25,001 nt of DNA from CAYMCJ01 sp964388985 (GTDB lineage Bacteria > Patescibacteriota > Patescibacteriia > Patescibacteriales > CAYMCJ01). The DNA lies in contig CAYMCJ010000010.1 in the NCBI GenBank assembly GCA_964388985.1, positions 1 through 25,001 of the forward strand, given 5' to 3'. A program made the position numbers and the translations under genes. The notes under the pieces are model-generated. The model saw only the letters and a list, made by a program, of their open reading frames with translations, was not told the origin of the DNA and did not search any database. Numbering within the stretch: the stretch's first letter is position 1; each line of letters opens with the position of its first letter. This document shows positions 12,948 to 19,313 of this stretch, in pieces.

Positions 12948-13463
12948 ATGGGTAACTTTTTTAAAAGGCTTGCCGGCCTGGACAAAGGCGATAAAAATAA
13001 GAAAGAAATAGACGTTGAAAATGAAAACGACAATAATATGGATGAAATTGAATATTCAGATGAAGATAATAATGACGAAATTATTGACAATGACGATAAT
13101 GATACGGAAGGCTGGATTGATGATGATTATGCAGAAGGGCAACTATCCATTGACGTTTATCAAACACCAAAATCAATTGTAATAAAATCCACTATCGCCG
13201 GAGTTAACCCCGAAGATATTGATATATCAATAAATAACGATATGCTCACAATCAGGGGCAAAAGGGAAGAAAAAGAAGAGATAAAAGAAAAAAATTATTT
13301 ATACAAAGAATGTTACTGGGGTTCTTTTTCCCGCTCCATCATCTTGCCGGTAGAAGTGGAAGCCAACAAGATTGACGCTGTTTTGGAAAATGGAGTATTA
13401 TCAATAACCCTTCCCAAAGCAAAAACCGCCAAACAAATTTCGGTTAAAGTCAAGGAAAAATAA
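12948..13463 (+). CDS. Hsp20/alpha-crystallin small heat-shock protein
   Basis: A 171-aa small heat-shock protein, an ATP-independent chaperone that holds unfolding proteins. The alpha-crystallin domain covers about residues 65-165: QLSIDVYQTPKSIVIKSTIA, GVNPEDIDISINNDMLTIRG, SFSRSIILPVEVEANKIDA and the closing ENGVLSITLPKA. Before it lies an unusual N-terminal region of about 45 residues rich in Asp, Asn and Glu (residues about 19-63), preceded by a short basic, amphipathic start MGNFFKRLAGL. The acidic region replaces the usual hydrophobic N-terminal arm and may change oligomer size; that is inference. Confidence 0.9.
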   Translation: MGNFFKRLAGLDKGDKNKKEIDVENENDNNMDEIEYSDEDNNDEIIDNDDNDTEGWIDDDYAEGQLSIDVYQTPKSIVIKSTIAGVNPEDIDISINNDMLTIRGKREEKEEIKEKNYLYKECYWGSFSRSIILPVEVEANKIDAVLENGVLSITLPKAKTAKQISVKVKEK

Positions 13464-13606
13464 TTTTTAACATTATTTTGCCTGATGGCAAAAGCCACAA
13501 TCGCGAATGCGGCACACCCGCCCGACCGCTTGATAGCGTCAAGGCGGACGCGGTGCGAATTAATGTTTTTGCCCGCCGCCGAGGCGGATTCATCCGAATA
13601 AAAAAT
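13464..13606. repeat. GC-rich hairpin mosaic between hsp20 and the DUF3006-like gene
   Basis: A GC-rich island with inverted words: CGAATGCGGCACA (13504-13516), which is the reverse complement of 1026-1038, and GCCCGCCGCCGAGGC-type self-pairing segments. The long ORF extensions through it on both strands have unnatural composition and are not genes. Similar text lies at 16860-16983. Confidence 0.5.
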
Positions 13607-13819
13607 ATGATTATTAAAATAATTCTTGACCGTTTTGAAAATGACAAAGCCGTATTAAAAACTGAAGATGGCGAAAATATTATTTGGCCTAAAAATAAAT
13701 TGCCGGAAAACGCCCAAGAAAGCCAGATTTTTAATTTTACCATAGACAACGACGAAAAAACAGCCAAAGACAAGAAGGGACTGGCCAAAAATATATTAAA
13801 TGAAATTTTAGATGTTTAG
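13607..13819 (+). CDS. Small DUF3006-like protein
   Basis: A 70-aa protein beginning MIIKIILDRFENDKAVLKTE and continuing with DGENIIWPKNKLPENAQES. This matches the DUF3006 pattern: a small beta-rich domain with IDRFEGxxAVLE and LP-E-A-KEGD-type motifs, of unknown function. The ATG at 13607 was chosen because everything upstream in frame is translated GC-rich spacer repeat. It ends 80 bases before the VanW-family gene, and the spacer between them is an inverted repeat. Confidence 0.7.
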   Translation: MIIKIILDRFENDKAVLKTEDGENIIWPKNKLPENAQESQIFNFTIDNDEKTAKDKKGLAKNILNEILDV

Positions 13820-13885
13820 GTAATTAATAATTGAGAATCAGAAAAAACAAATTCTAAAATTGCTGATTGCCAATTACTAATTACC
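13819..13885. repeat. 23-bp imperfect inverted repeat
   Basis: The left arm 13819-13841 starts GGTAATTAATAATTGAG. The right arm 13863-13885 is its reverse complement with three mismatches. The left arm begins at the last base of the DUF3006-like stop codon, and the right arm ends 14 bases before the VanW start. Arms are made of the word AATTAnTAATT. Confidence 0.65.
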
Positions 13886-13899
13886 AACTTTTAGACACT

Positions 13900-15828
13900 A
13901 TGCTTCCGGTAATTAACAAAATTAAAAATCATACCCTGAAACAGCTTATTTACATTACGGCTGTTTCTTTTATTTTAATAGTTATACTGATTTCGTCTTA
14001 TCTTATTTTTGAAAAAATATATCAAGCCAAAATATACCCGAGAACTTATCTGGGAAATTATAACTTAAGCGGCCTGGCTTACGAACAGGCCGAAGAATTT
14101 CTTAAAGGAAAAACAAATAAAATAAACCAGGACGGAATAAGCTTTACATATCAAAATAAAGAAACCAATATTATGTCCACAATTTCTTCCTTTGAAATAG
14201 ACCTGGCTTATGAAATAATTTCTTTCAATATTGAACAAACCGTTAATCAGGCCTTTAAACTTGGGCGGGGTAGTAACCTTTTAACAAATCTGCAGGAAAA
14301 AATAATTTCATTATTGGCAAAAAAAACGATAACAATGGATTATTATATTAATGACGCGGAAATTGAAAAATTATTAAAACAAAATTATGAATCATTTGAA
14401 ATTCCAGCCAACAACGCCAATCTAATAGCCACCTCAACTAAAACAACCAGCGGTCATAATAATATTGTTTTTAGTGTAACCAAAGAAAATATTGGCAAAA
14501 TTATAGATTATAAAGAGGGCGTTTCCAAATTAAACTTTAACCTGAAAAACCTGAATTTTTCTCCAATAGAGTTACAAACAAAAACCGAATACCCAACAAT
14601 TTTTAAAGACAAATGTTTAAATATTGAATCCCGAGCGCAAACAATAATTTCCAAAGCACCCCTCAATCTGATTTTTGAAGACAAAAAATGGATTATTGAA
14701 GCCGAACAATTGGCTGGCCTGCTTGGCCTTAAAAAAAATGAAAAAAATGATATTATTGTTGATATAGACGACAAAAAACTCTATAATTTTTTAAAGGAAA
14801 ATATTTCCCCGGGAATAGATAAAGAGCCTATTAATGCCCGCTTTGATATAAAAAACAAAAAAGTAACGGAATTTCAGGGAAGCCGGGACGGAATTCAGCT
14901 TGATATTCCCGAAAGCGCAATTAAAATAAAATCTAAATTTTTATCTAATGATTTTACCGCGACTTCAACCATAAAATTGATAACCGTGGAAACAAAAAGT
15001 AAAATAACAACGGAAAATGTAAATAATTTAGGTATAAAAGAAATAATCGGCACCGGCTACTCAAATTTTTCCGGCTCTCCGGCTAATCGCCGCCATAATA
15101 TTGAAACCGGAGCGGCGACCATAAACGGCCTGCTGATAAAACCCGGCGAAGAATTTTCTTTGGTTAAAGCCTTGGGCAAGGTTGACGCTTCCACCGGCTA
15201 TCTGCCGGAACTGGTTATTAAAGGCAATAAAACCATTCCCGAATACGGCGGCGGGTTATGCCAAATCGGCACGACCATGTTTCGCTCGGCCATAGCTTCC
15301 GGCCTGCCGATTACCGCCCGGAGCAGTCATTCCTATCGGGTTTCCTATTATGAACCGGCCGGAACCGACGCGGCCGTGTACGACCCCTGGCCCGATGTTC
15401 GCTTTATTAACGACACCCAGAAACACATCCTGATCCAAACGCGATTTGACGGTAATGACTTATATTTTGACTTTTGGGGGACAAAAGACGGACGGACAGT
15501 AAATAAAACCGAGCCGACAATTTACAATATCGTAAAACCGGGCCCGACGAAAATTGTTGAAACCCTTGATTTGCCGGTTGGTGAAAAAAAATGCACCGAG
15601 CATGCCCACAACGGGGCTGATGCCTATTTTGATTATACGGTTACTTATCCGCCAGCCTCGGCTACCTCCACTCCGGTGGTAAAAGAAAAAAGATTTTCTT
15701 CCCACTATGTACCCTGGCAGGAAGTCTGTCTAATCGGGGTTGAAGAATTATCAAAAAATATTGAAGATGAAAACATTGATGAAAAAAATAATATAGATAA
15801 TTATACCGCTACCAGTTCTGAAGAATAA
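13900..15828 (+). CDS. VanW-family membrane-anchored cell-envelope protein
   Basis: A 642-aa protein with an N-terminal membrane anchor (hydrophobic residues about 14-38) and a long extracytoplasmic part. About residues 50-370 contain repeated segments of the PG_binding_4 type (YLGNYNLSGLAYEQAEEFL near the start, a second copy further on). The VanW domain follows at about 385-530: NFSGSPANRRHNIETGAATI, IKPGEEFSLVKALG, PEYGGGLCQIGTTMFRSAI and AVYDPWPDVRFIND. The tail is acidic and Thr/Ser-rich. VanW proteins occur with vancomycin-resistance clusters but are widespread; their role is thought to be at the peptidoglycan. No van genes are present here. ATG 13900 is preferred over an in-frame TTG at 13867 that lies in the inverted repeat. 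Confidence 0.92.
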   Translation: MLPVINKIKNHTLKQLIYITAVSFILIVILISSYLIFEKIYQAKIYPRTYLGNYNLSGLAYEQAEEFLKGKTNKINQDGISFTYQNKETNIMSTISSFEIDLAYEIISFNIEQTVNQAFKLGRGSNLLTNLQEKIISLLAKKTITMDYYINDAEIEKLLKQNYESFEIPANNANLIATSTKTTSGHNNIVFSVTKENIGKIIDYKEGVSKLNFNLKNLNFSPIELQTKTEYPTIFKDKCLNIESRAQTIISKAPLNLIFEDKKWIIEAEQLAGLLGLKKNEKNDIIVDIDDKKLYNFLKENISPGIDKEPINARFDIKNKKVTEFQGSRDGIQLDIPESAIKIKSKFLSNDFTATSTIKLITVETKSKITTENVNNLGIKEIIGTGYSNFSGSPANRRHNIETGAATINGLLIKPGEEFSLVKALGKVDASTGYLPELVIKGNKTIPEYGGGLCQIGTTMFRSAIASGLPITARSSHSYRVSYYEPAGTDAAVYDPWPDVRFINDTQKHILIQTRFDGNDLYFDFWGTKDGRTVNKTEPTIYNIVKPGPTKIVETLDLPVGEKKCTEHAHNGADAYFDYTVTYPPASATSTPVVKEKRFSSHYVPWQEVCLIGVEELSKNIEDENIDEKNNIDNYTATSSEE

Positions 15829-15862
15829 AAAAATCGCAATTAAATTTAGTTGCGATTTTTTT
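15827..15862. terminator. Bidirectional Rho-independent terminator
   Basis: Stem AAAAAATCGCAA/TTGCGATTTTTT around a 10-base loop. T-runs are present in both directions, so it can end the VanW gene on the plus strand and back up the end of the 6S-like RNA on the minus strand. Confidence 0.85.
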
Positions 15863-15868
15863 AAAAAG

Positions 15869-15877
15869 TTATCCACA
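15869..15877 (+). promoter_or_regulatory. Isolated DnaA-box consensus
   Basis: TTATCCACA, a perfect consensus DnaA box. Another perfect copy is at 24243-24251. Each stands alone, so they do not define an origin here. Confidence 0.3.
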
Positions 15878-15878
15878 C

Positions 15879-16071
15879 TAAAAATAAAAAAGATTAACTC
15901 AAGCGGGCAGGCAAGAAAATTTCCCCTAGAAATTTCTGAGCCCATGTCAATAAATAAAAAATTATTTGCTGATATGGGCCCAATAACCCTAGAAGGAAAA
16001 TCCCCATGCTTGTCGTGCCTAGCCCGCTGAAATTAACCTTTTAAAAAATAAATAAACCAACAATTGAATAA
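15879..16071 (-). ncRNA. ssrS: Candidate 6S RNA
   Basis: On the minus strand this folds into one long rod. The closing stem is TTAA then CAGCGGGC pairing with GCCCGCTTG then TTAA, extended by AGGCA/TGCCT. An internal region with unpaired CTAG/AAATTT text forms a central bubble. A terminal arm follows with GCCCAT/ATGGGC and TCA/TGA. A U-rich tract after the closing stem can end transcription. A near-perfect promoter lies just upstream. One long hairpin with a central bubble, about 190 nt, strongly expressed and non-coding, fits 6S RNA, which mimics an open promoter and binds sigma-70 RNA polymerase. Family membership was judged from shape only. Confidence 0.55.
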
Positions 16072-16077
16072 CAAACT

Positions 16078-16106
16078 ATATTAGCATAAGAAACATTTTT
16101 TGTCAA
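16078..16106 (-). promoter_or_regulatory. Strong promoter of the 6S-like RNA
   Basis: On the minus strand: perfect -35 TTGACA (16106-16101), 17-base spacer, -10 TAATAT (16083-16078) with extended TGC. It points at the rod-like RNA and no ORF lies downstream. Confidence 0.8.
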
Positions 16107-16534
16107 CAATATTTATTGCTAACCTTATAAAAATAACTAATATTAGTTATTTTTTATTTTATCATCAAAAAATTGGCTTAAAAAATTATTATTAAAATTT
16201 TTGTTTTTTGTTATTTTTATTTTTTGAAACAATTGATAAAAAATATATAAAAAATTTTAAAAAATTATTATTTTGCCATAAAAAAAATAATAAAAAATAT
16301 TTTTATTTTTTAAAAAATAACAACCATAAATAAAATTTTAAAAAATATTTTTATTTTTTAAAAAATATACAGTTTGATATTGTTAGTTTATCAAATTTCT
16401 TATATAATATAAGTAAGATAACAAAAATAAATAATGCTAATTAATATTAACACAATATTAATAAATAAATTTTTTACTCGTTAAATTAATTTTTATTTAT
16501 TATATTTGTGCCATTTAGAAAGGAGGTGAACTCT
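16107..16534. other. Very AT-rich spacer with a 28-bp direct repeat
   Basis: There is no gene here. The spacer is almost pure A/T between 16130 and 16370. A 28-bp string, six A then TATTTTTATTTTTTAAAAAA and so on, occurs at 16292-16319 and again at 16340-16367. It holds the promoter and the 5' leader of the lysine-rich protein gene. It could be bent or easily melted DNA; origin function is not supported because no cluster of DnaA boxes is seen. Confidence 0.5.
16380..16408 (+). promoter_or_regulatory. Promoter of the lysine-rich protein gene
   Basis: -35 TTGTTA at 16380-16385, 17-base spacer, perfect -10 TATAAT at 16403-16408. The leader is about 120 bases long and AT-rich. Confidence 0.65.
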
Positions 16535-16711
16535 ATGCCTGCAAAAAAGAAAAGAAAACCGGCTAAACGAAAAGTAGCCAAAAGAAAACCGGCTAAACGA
16601 AAAGTAGCCAAAAGAAAACCGGCTAAACGAAAAGTAGCCAAAAGAAAACCGGCTAAAAAGAAAAAAGCCGCTCCCAAAAAAAAACCAGCTAAACGAAAAA
16701 AAAGAAAATAA
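16535..16711 (+). CDS. Lysine-rich repeat protein, histone H1-tail-like
   Basis: A 58-aa extremely basic protein composed almost only of Lys, Ala, Arg, Pro and Val. It is MPAKKKRK followed by repeats of PAKRKVAKRK and a KKKKAAPKKKPAKRKKRK tail. It resembles eukaryotic histone H1 tails and bacterial HC1/AlgP-like C-terminal regions, so DNA or RNA binding is likely, perhaps nucleoid compaction. No folded domain is visible. The start is fixed by a perfect AAAGGAGGTGA ribosome-binding site 5 bases before ATG 16535. It has its own promoter and a strong terminator (16812-16848), so it is expressed as a single gene. Confidence 0.85.
   Translation: MPAKKKRKPAKRKVAKRKPAKRKVAKRKPAKRKVAKRKPAKKKKAAPKKKPAKRKKRK
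16561..16650 (+). repeat. Three perfect 30-bp tandem repeats inside the lysine-rich gene
   Basis: The 30-bp unit that starts GGCTAAACGAAAAGTAGCCA occurs three times without a mismatch (16561-16590, 16591-16620, 16621-16650), and a fourth copy begins and diverges. Perfect identity at synonymous sites points to recent expansion, so copy number may vary between strains. Confidence 0.95.
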
Positions 16712-16733
16712 ACTAATTTTTCTGATATTTATT

Positions 16734-16811
16734 CCTTTGCCAGGGTAGTAAAAACAAAATTTGTGTTTAGTTGCTTGGTAAAGGAGTATTAACCCTCTTA
16801 GTACGAGGAGG
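16734..16811 (+). ncRNA. Structured 3' region of the lysine-rich gene transcript
   Basis: CCTTTGCCAGG (16734-16744) can pair over all 11 positions, counting G-U pairs, with CTTGGTAAAGG (16774-16784). An inner AAACAAA/TTGTGTTT stem adds to it, and a CCTC/GAGG hairpin follows before the terminator. It could be a 3'-UTR element or a small RNA released from the mRNA. Confidence 0.35.
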
Positions 16812-16848
16812 AACAAAAAACGTCCTATTTAAGGAACGTTTTTTGTTT
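16812..16848 (+). terminator. Rho-independent terminator after the lysine-rich gene
   Basis: AACAAAAAACGTCC pairs with GGAACGTTTTTTGTT around a 7-base AT loop; the right arm itself provides the T-run. Confidence 0.8.
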
Positions 16849-16859
16849 ATACAATTAAT

Positions 16860-16983
16860 TCACATATGCGGCATTCGCCACGCCCGCCTGACTTGTGTCA
16901 AAAGGTCAAGCGGGTAGCGCCGCTCCCGCTTCAGCGGGATAACGTACCCTATTCGTAGCAGGGCTCGCCGCCAGGCGACAACA
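16860..16983. repeat. GC-rich hairpin mosaic between convergent genes
   Basis: A GC-rich island in AT-rich surroundings with hairpins such as CCCGCT/AGCGGG, plus TGCGGCATTCG and ATTCGTAG words shared with 1026-1072 and 13504-13516. No coding capacity is seen. It separates the lysine-rich gene from endoQ, which converge here. Confidence 0.5.
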
Positions 16984-18237
16984 CTAAAATAATTTCAACT
17001 GATTGTCTTTTTTTTCTTTTGGTTTAAATATCTTTACTTCCCCGTACTGACCGTCAAAACCAGGCTCAATAATTAAATCTCCTTGGCGGACACGTCCTAT
17101 GGCTTCGGCAATTTTGGGGGAAGCGATTTGACTGATTTTATCCAACTTTGCCTGCCTTAAAATATATAATTCACTGCCTATATTTTTAATTAAATTATCA
17201 TATTCCGCCTGCACTTTTTTTGATGCGCGCGTTTTTATATCCAAGGCTTCAGCGATAATTTTATCCAACCCAACTAATTTTTCATAAGGAGCGGCTCCTA
17301 AGGGCTTAAAACCTTCCGGCCGGTCAGCCAATTCGTCAACCCGGTATAAAACTCCGACCACCAACGGCTTTTTGCATTTTGGACAAAGGCCTTTATTTTT
17401 TTTGGTTTCACTTGGCGTAAATCGTATTCCGCAATCCCTATGTCCGTCAAGATGATACATTCCCTCTTCCGGATAAAATTCAATCGTACCTTTTATTTTC
17501 TGCCGGTCTTTTTTTCTAATGGCCTGATATATTTCATCGTAAGTAAATTCGCTTAAGTCCATAATGTTGGCTTCGCGCCCGATATTGGCCAGACTATGGG
17601 CATCGGAATTGGACAATATTGTCAACTTGTCCAATTTTGACAAACGCCAATTCATTTCCGGGTCGGATGAAAGTCCGGTTTCAAACGCGTAAATATGTTC
17701 GGTTTGCTCATGAAAGCACTCCTCCATTGAATCAAAACCGGATTTGGAGCCAAAAACCGCAAACCAGGGCGTCCAGATATGAGCCGGATAAATTAAAAAT
17801 TTTGGGTTAATTGACAGGCAGAGCTTTACCAGCTCCGGCGCGCTCATCCCTAAAATCGGCCGTCCGTCCGAACGAATATTATATTTTTTGTCCAAATATT
17901 TATTTAATTCGCTCACTGCTTCTAAATTCGGCGCCTGCACCATTATATGAATGCGCCTTACCTTGTCCGCGTCTTTATATATTAAAGCTAACTCGGTGGA
18001 AAGAATGAACCTTATTTTTTTGTCCTTAGCAATTTTTAATTTATATAAACCTGAATTATCAATTTCCTCCAACTCATTTTTTATAGACAAAAACCAATCT
18101 GGAAAAGTAAAATCTCCGGTCGCCACAATATCCACGCCCTTGGTTTGGCCAGTCGCGTCAATATTTTTTAAGGTAAGCCGGGGCGAACAGGCGCGCGAAT
18201 ATCTGGAATGAATATGGAAGTCTAGTATCTGTTCCAT
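16984..18237 (-). CDS. Endonuclease Q (PHP-domain DNA repair nuclease)
   Basis: A 417-aa homologue of EndoQ, first known from Thermococcales, which cuts 5' to deaminated bases (uracil, hypoxanthine) and abasic sites. The PHP-type metal site is visible: DFHIHSRYS (residues 6-14), ATGDFTFPDW near 39-48, PAHIWTPWFAVFGSKSGF near 151-168, and SNSDAHS near 210-216. A Cys-rich zinc motif follows (HRDCGIRF, then GLCPKCKKPL). The protein ends in QLKLF, which matches the bacterial sliding-clamp-binding consensus QLxLF. Length is normal. It is a single gene with a plausible promoter at 18323-18351. Spontaneous deamination repair is the likely role. Confidence 0.92.
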   Translation of the reverse strand: MEQILDFHIHSRYSRACSPRLTLKNIDATGQTKGVDIVATGDFTFPDWFLSIKNELEEIDNSGLYKLKIAKDKKIRFILSTELALIYKDADKVRRIHIMVQAPNLEAVSELNKYLDKKYNIRSDGRPILGMSAPELVKLCLSINPKFLIYPAHIWTPWFAVFGSKSGFDSMEECFHEQTEHIYAFETGLSSDPEMNWRLSKLDKLTILSNSDAHSLANIGREANIMDLSEFTYDEIYQAIRKKDRQKIKGTIEFYPEEGMYHLDGHRDCGIRFTPSETKKNKGLCPKCKKPLVVGVLYRVDELADRPEGFKPLGAAPYEKLVGLDKIIAEALDIKTRASKKVQAEYDNLIKNIGSELYILRQAKLDKISQIASPKIAEAIGRVRQGDLIIEPGFDGQYGEVKIFKPKEKKDNQLKLF

Positions 18238-18241
18238 AATA

Positions 18242-18322
18242 AAAATAAGAATAAAAAGAAAAATAAGATAAATAAGAAAAAATTTCTTATTTTTCTTCTT
18301 GCTCTTATTTTTCTTATTTCTA
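18242..18322. repeat. Imperfect inverted repeat of AAATAAG words
   Basis: The left half is made of AATAAGAA/AAAATAAG words. The right half is the reverse complement, TTCTTATTTTTCTTCTTG and following bases. The arms meet at AAAATTT. It forms the 5' leader of the endoQ mRNA. Confidence 0.55.
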
Positions 18323-18351
18323 ATAGTATCACCATACTATTTTTTAAGCAA
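18323..18351 (-). promoter_or_regulatory. Possible endoQ promoter
   Basis: Minus strand -35 TTGCTT, 17-base spacer, -10 TACTAT with extended TGA. It lies directly after the terminator of the upstream short-ORF unit. The -10 falls inside a small ATAGTAT/ATACTAT hairpin. Confidence 0.45.
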
Positions 18352-18352
18352 C

Positions 18353-18405
18353 AAAAAAGCCTTGTTAGTTAGCTCTTTTTTCAAAAAAGTGCCAACCAAC
18401 AAGGC
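18353..18405 (-). terminator. Strong Rho-independent terminator of short-ORF unit 2
   Basis: On the minus strand GCCTTGTTGGTTGGC (18405-18391) pairs with GCTAACTAACAAGGC (18373-18359) over 15 positions with two G-U pairs. An inner CTTTTTT/AAAAAAG stem continues it, and six T follow. Confidence 0.85.
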
Positions 18406-18409
18406 GCTA

Positions 18410-18451
18410 TCAGTCTCCGGCTTTTTTACCGGGAAGAGTAGATGGTTTCAT
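18410..18451 (-). CDS. Possible 13-aa peptide MKPSTLPGKKAGD
   Basis: A 13-codon ORF with a perfect AAGGAGGTG ribosome-binding site 4 bases before ATG 18451-18449. Its TGA stop ends just before the terminator stem. It follows the 45-aa ORF by 38 bases. A strong translation signal for so short a frame hints at a real peptide or a leader-type regulatory ORF. No family is recognised. Confidence 0.4.
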   Translation of the reverse strand: MKPSTLPGKKAGD

Positions 18452-18489
18452 GGCCACCTCCTTTTTCCACCTCGATAAGGATCGTGTCA

Positions 18490-18627
18490 TCAGCAGGAAT
18501 CGTCCTTCTTTTCGCCCAAAGCCATTCGTCTGAATTGGCTGTCACTGGCGCTCCTCGGGGTATCATTGGAGAAAGACCCGGCCTCTTCACAAAAACAGTT
18601 TCCCGGGTGTCCCTTATTCATATACAT
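18490..18627 (-). CDS. Possible 45-aa small protein with GHP start
   Basis: A 45-codon ORF starting MYMNKGHPGNCFCEEAGSF and ending GEKKDDSC. A strong GGGAGGTG ribosome-binding site lies 5 bases before the ATG at 18627-18625; the second Met is two codons later. It has three Cys and a polar, low-hydrophobicity composition. The first residues (NKGHP) and the DNA beneath them (GGACACCCGG then AAAC) match the 33-aa ORF in the upstream unit. A promoter at 18737-18765 and a terminator at 18353-18405 frame it. It may encode a small protein, or the shared stretch may be an RNA motif. Function unknown. Confidence 0.5.
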   Translation of the reverse strand: MYMNKGHPGNCFCEEAGSFSNDTPRSASDSQFRRMALGEKKDDSC

Positions 18628-18736
18628 AATACACCTCCCTTTTTTGAAGTTTCTGGTTTTTCTTCTCAGCCGCTCCGGAAAATAATTTTTTCCTCCTTTC
18701 CGCGCTTTCCGGATTAAGCGCATTTGATTTAATAAT

Positions 18737-18765
18737 ATTTTAATATAATTTTAAAAATTTGTAAA
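18737..18765 (-). promoter_or_regulatory. Promoter of short-ORF unit 2
   Basis: Minus strand -35 TTTACA (18765-18760), 17-base spacer, -10 TAAAAT (18742-18737). The leader that follows contains a GCGCTT/AAGCGC hairpin. Confidence 0.6.
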
Positions 18766-18792
18766 GACAGCTGTTCTTGGGTTCAACAAATT

Positions 18793-18850
18793 GAAAAACA
18801 CCCTTGGCGCTTACGAGTCTCTCTAAAGAGTCTCGCTTGCGCTCAAGGGT
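18793..18850 (-). terminator. Rho-independent terminator of the GC-rich unit 1
   Basis: On the minus strand ACCCTTG, GCGC and GCGAG pair in order with CTCG, GCGC and CAAGGGT across small bulges; GTTTTT follows. It ends the GC-rich unit that starts near 19640. Confidence 0.7.
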
Positions 18851-19313
18851 TTAATTTTCTGGGCAGAAACGGCCAAAAAACTTCGGCCGGCCGTTCCCGC
18901 CACTCGGAATATCCGTCTTCTGAAATGATGACTTCTTCTCCCCTTGAAGACGGAAGAGAGGAGGGAAGTATTCCCTGCCCTGGGTCAGCCCCGCGACGGT
19001 ATAGGTAAAATACGCGGGCTAAAAAAGAGCAGGGGGGTGAACAGAGGGGGGGGGAAAGCGCACGCGCGGACCAGCCGTCGGTACAACTTTCGCCATCCGG
19101 AACGCGTCCTGGAGGAGGGCCAACTTCGCGGGCGACATCTGCACCCGCTGCCCGTGAGCCGCCTTCTCGTTAGGGCGCCCTTATCTGCGGCTCAAATTCC
19201 CCGCGCTGACTGCTTCCGTGGGACCCTTTATCAAGCCCCAACGCCACCCTCCGATTCACACTCTCACTCGGGCGGGCTTCCTTTTTGTGAGAAGACCGCC
19301 CGCCACCGCTGGT
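18851..19313 (-). ncRNA. GC-rich, highly structured non-coding RNA candidate
   Basis: About 460 bases on the minus strand between the 33-aa ORF and the terminator, with no convincing long gene. GC is about 62% by hand count over 19081-19140, far above the surroundings. Hairpins in order: GGGCGG/CCGCCC, GAGCCGC/GCGGCTC enclosing GGGCGCCC, CGGGC/GCCCG, AGCCCGCG/CGCGGGGCT, GGGAA/TTCCC, TCCGTCTTC/GAAGACGGA, and AACGGCC/GGCCGTT. A run of nine C lies near 19050. This density of long perfect stems resembles large ornate bacterial ncRNAs, but I recognise no known class; SRP, RNase P and tmRNA signatures were looked for and not found. The 137-aa plus-strand ORF over it looks like a chance frame. Confidence 0.5.
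19170..19241 (-). CDS. Doubtful 23-aa ORF resembling the GHP ORFs
   Basis: A TTG-started frame, MGLDKGSHGSSQRGEFEPQI plus three residues, with GGAGG 6 bases upstream. The DNA at its start aligns loosely with the GHP starts (ATAAAGGG then CACGGAAGC). It also overlaps the GAGCCGC/GCGGCTC hairpin, so it may simply be structured RNA. Low confidence. Confidence 0.15.
   Translation of the reverse strand: MGLDKGSHGSSQRGEFEPQIRAP

Noticed and set aside
15869..16535. Replication origin, suggested by a perfect DnaA box next to a very AT-rich tract
   Set aside because: Only one box is present and no dnaA, dnaN or rpmH is nearby; the tract holds a promoter and leader.
16790..16812. Sarcin-ricin-like text (TTAGTACGAGGAGG) after the lysine-rich gene
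   Set aside because: It differs from the universal AGTACGAGAGGA sequence and has no rRNA context; it forms a simple CCTC/GAGG hairpin instead.
16486..16816. Minus-strand frames rich in Phe/Leu/Ser opposite the lysine-rich gene
   Set aside because: They are the antisense of the 30-bp repeat; the plus-strand gene has promoter, ribosome-binding site and terminator.
19019..19096. 25-aa minus-strand frame starting MAKVVPTAGP
   Set aside because: No good ribosome-binding site, and it reads through a run of nine C as polyproline; more likely part of the structured RNA.
18851..19313. RNase P RNA, SRP RNA or tmRNA in the GC-rich unit
   Set aside because: No GAGGAAAGTC core, no complete GGAAGG-AGCA SRP tetraloop motif (only a partial CGGAAGCAG), and no tRNA-like T arm with a resume ORF were found.
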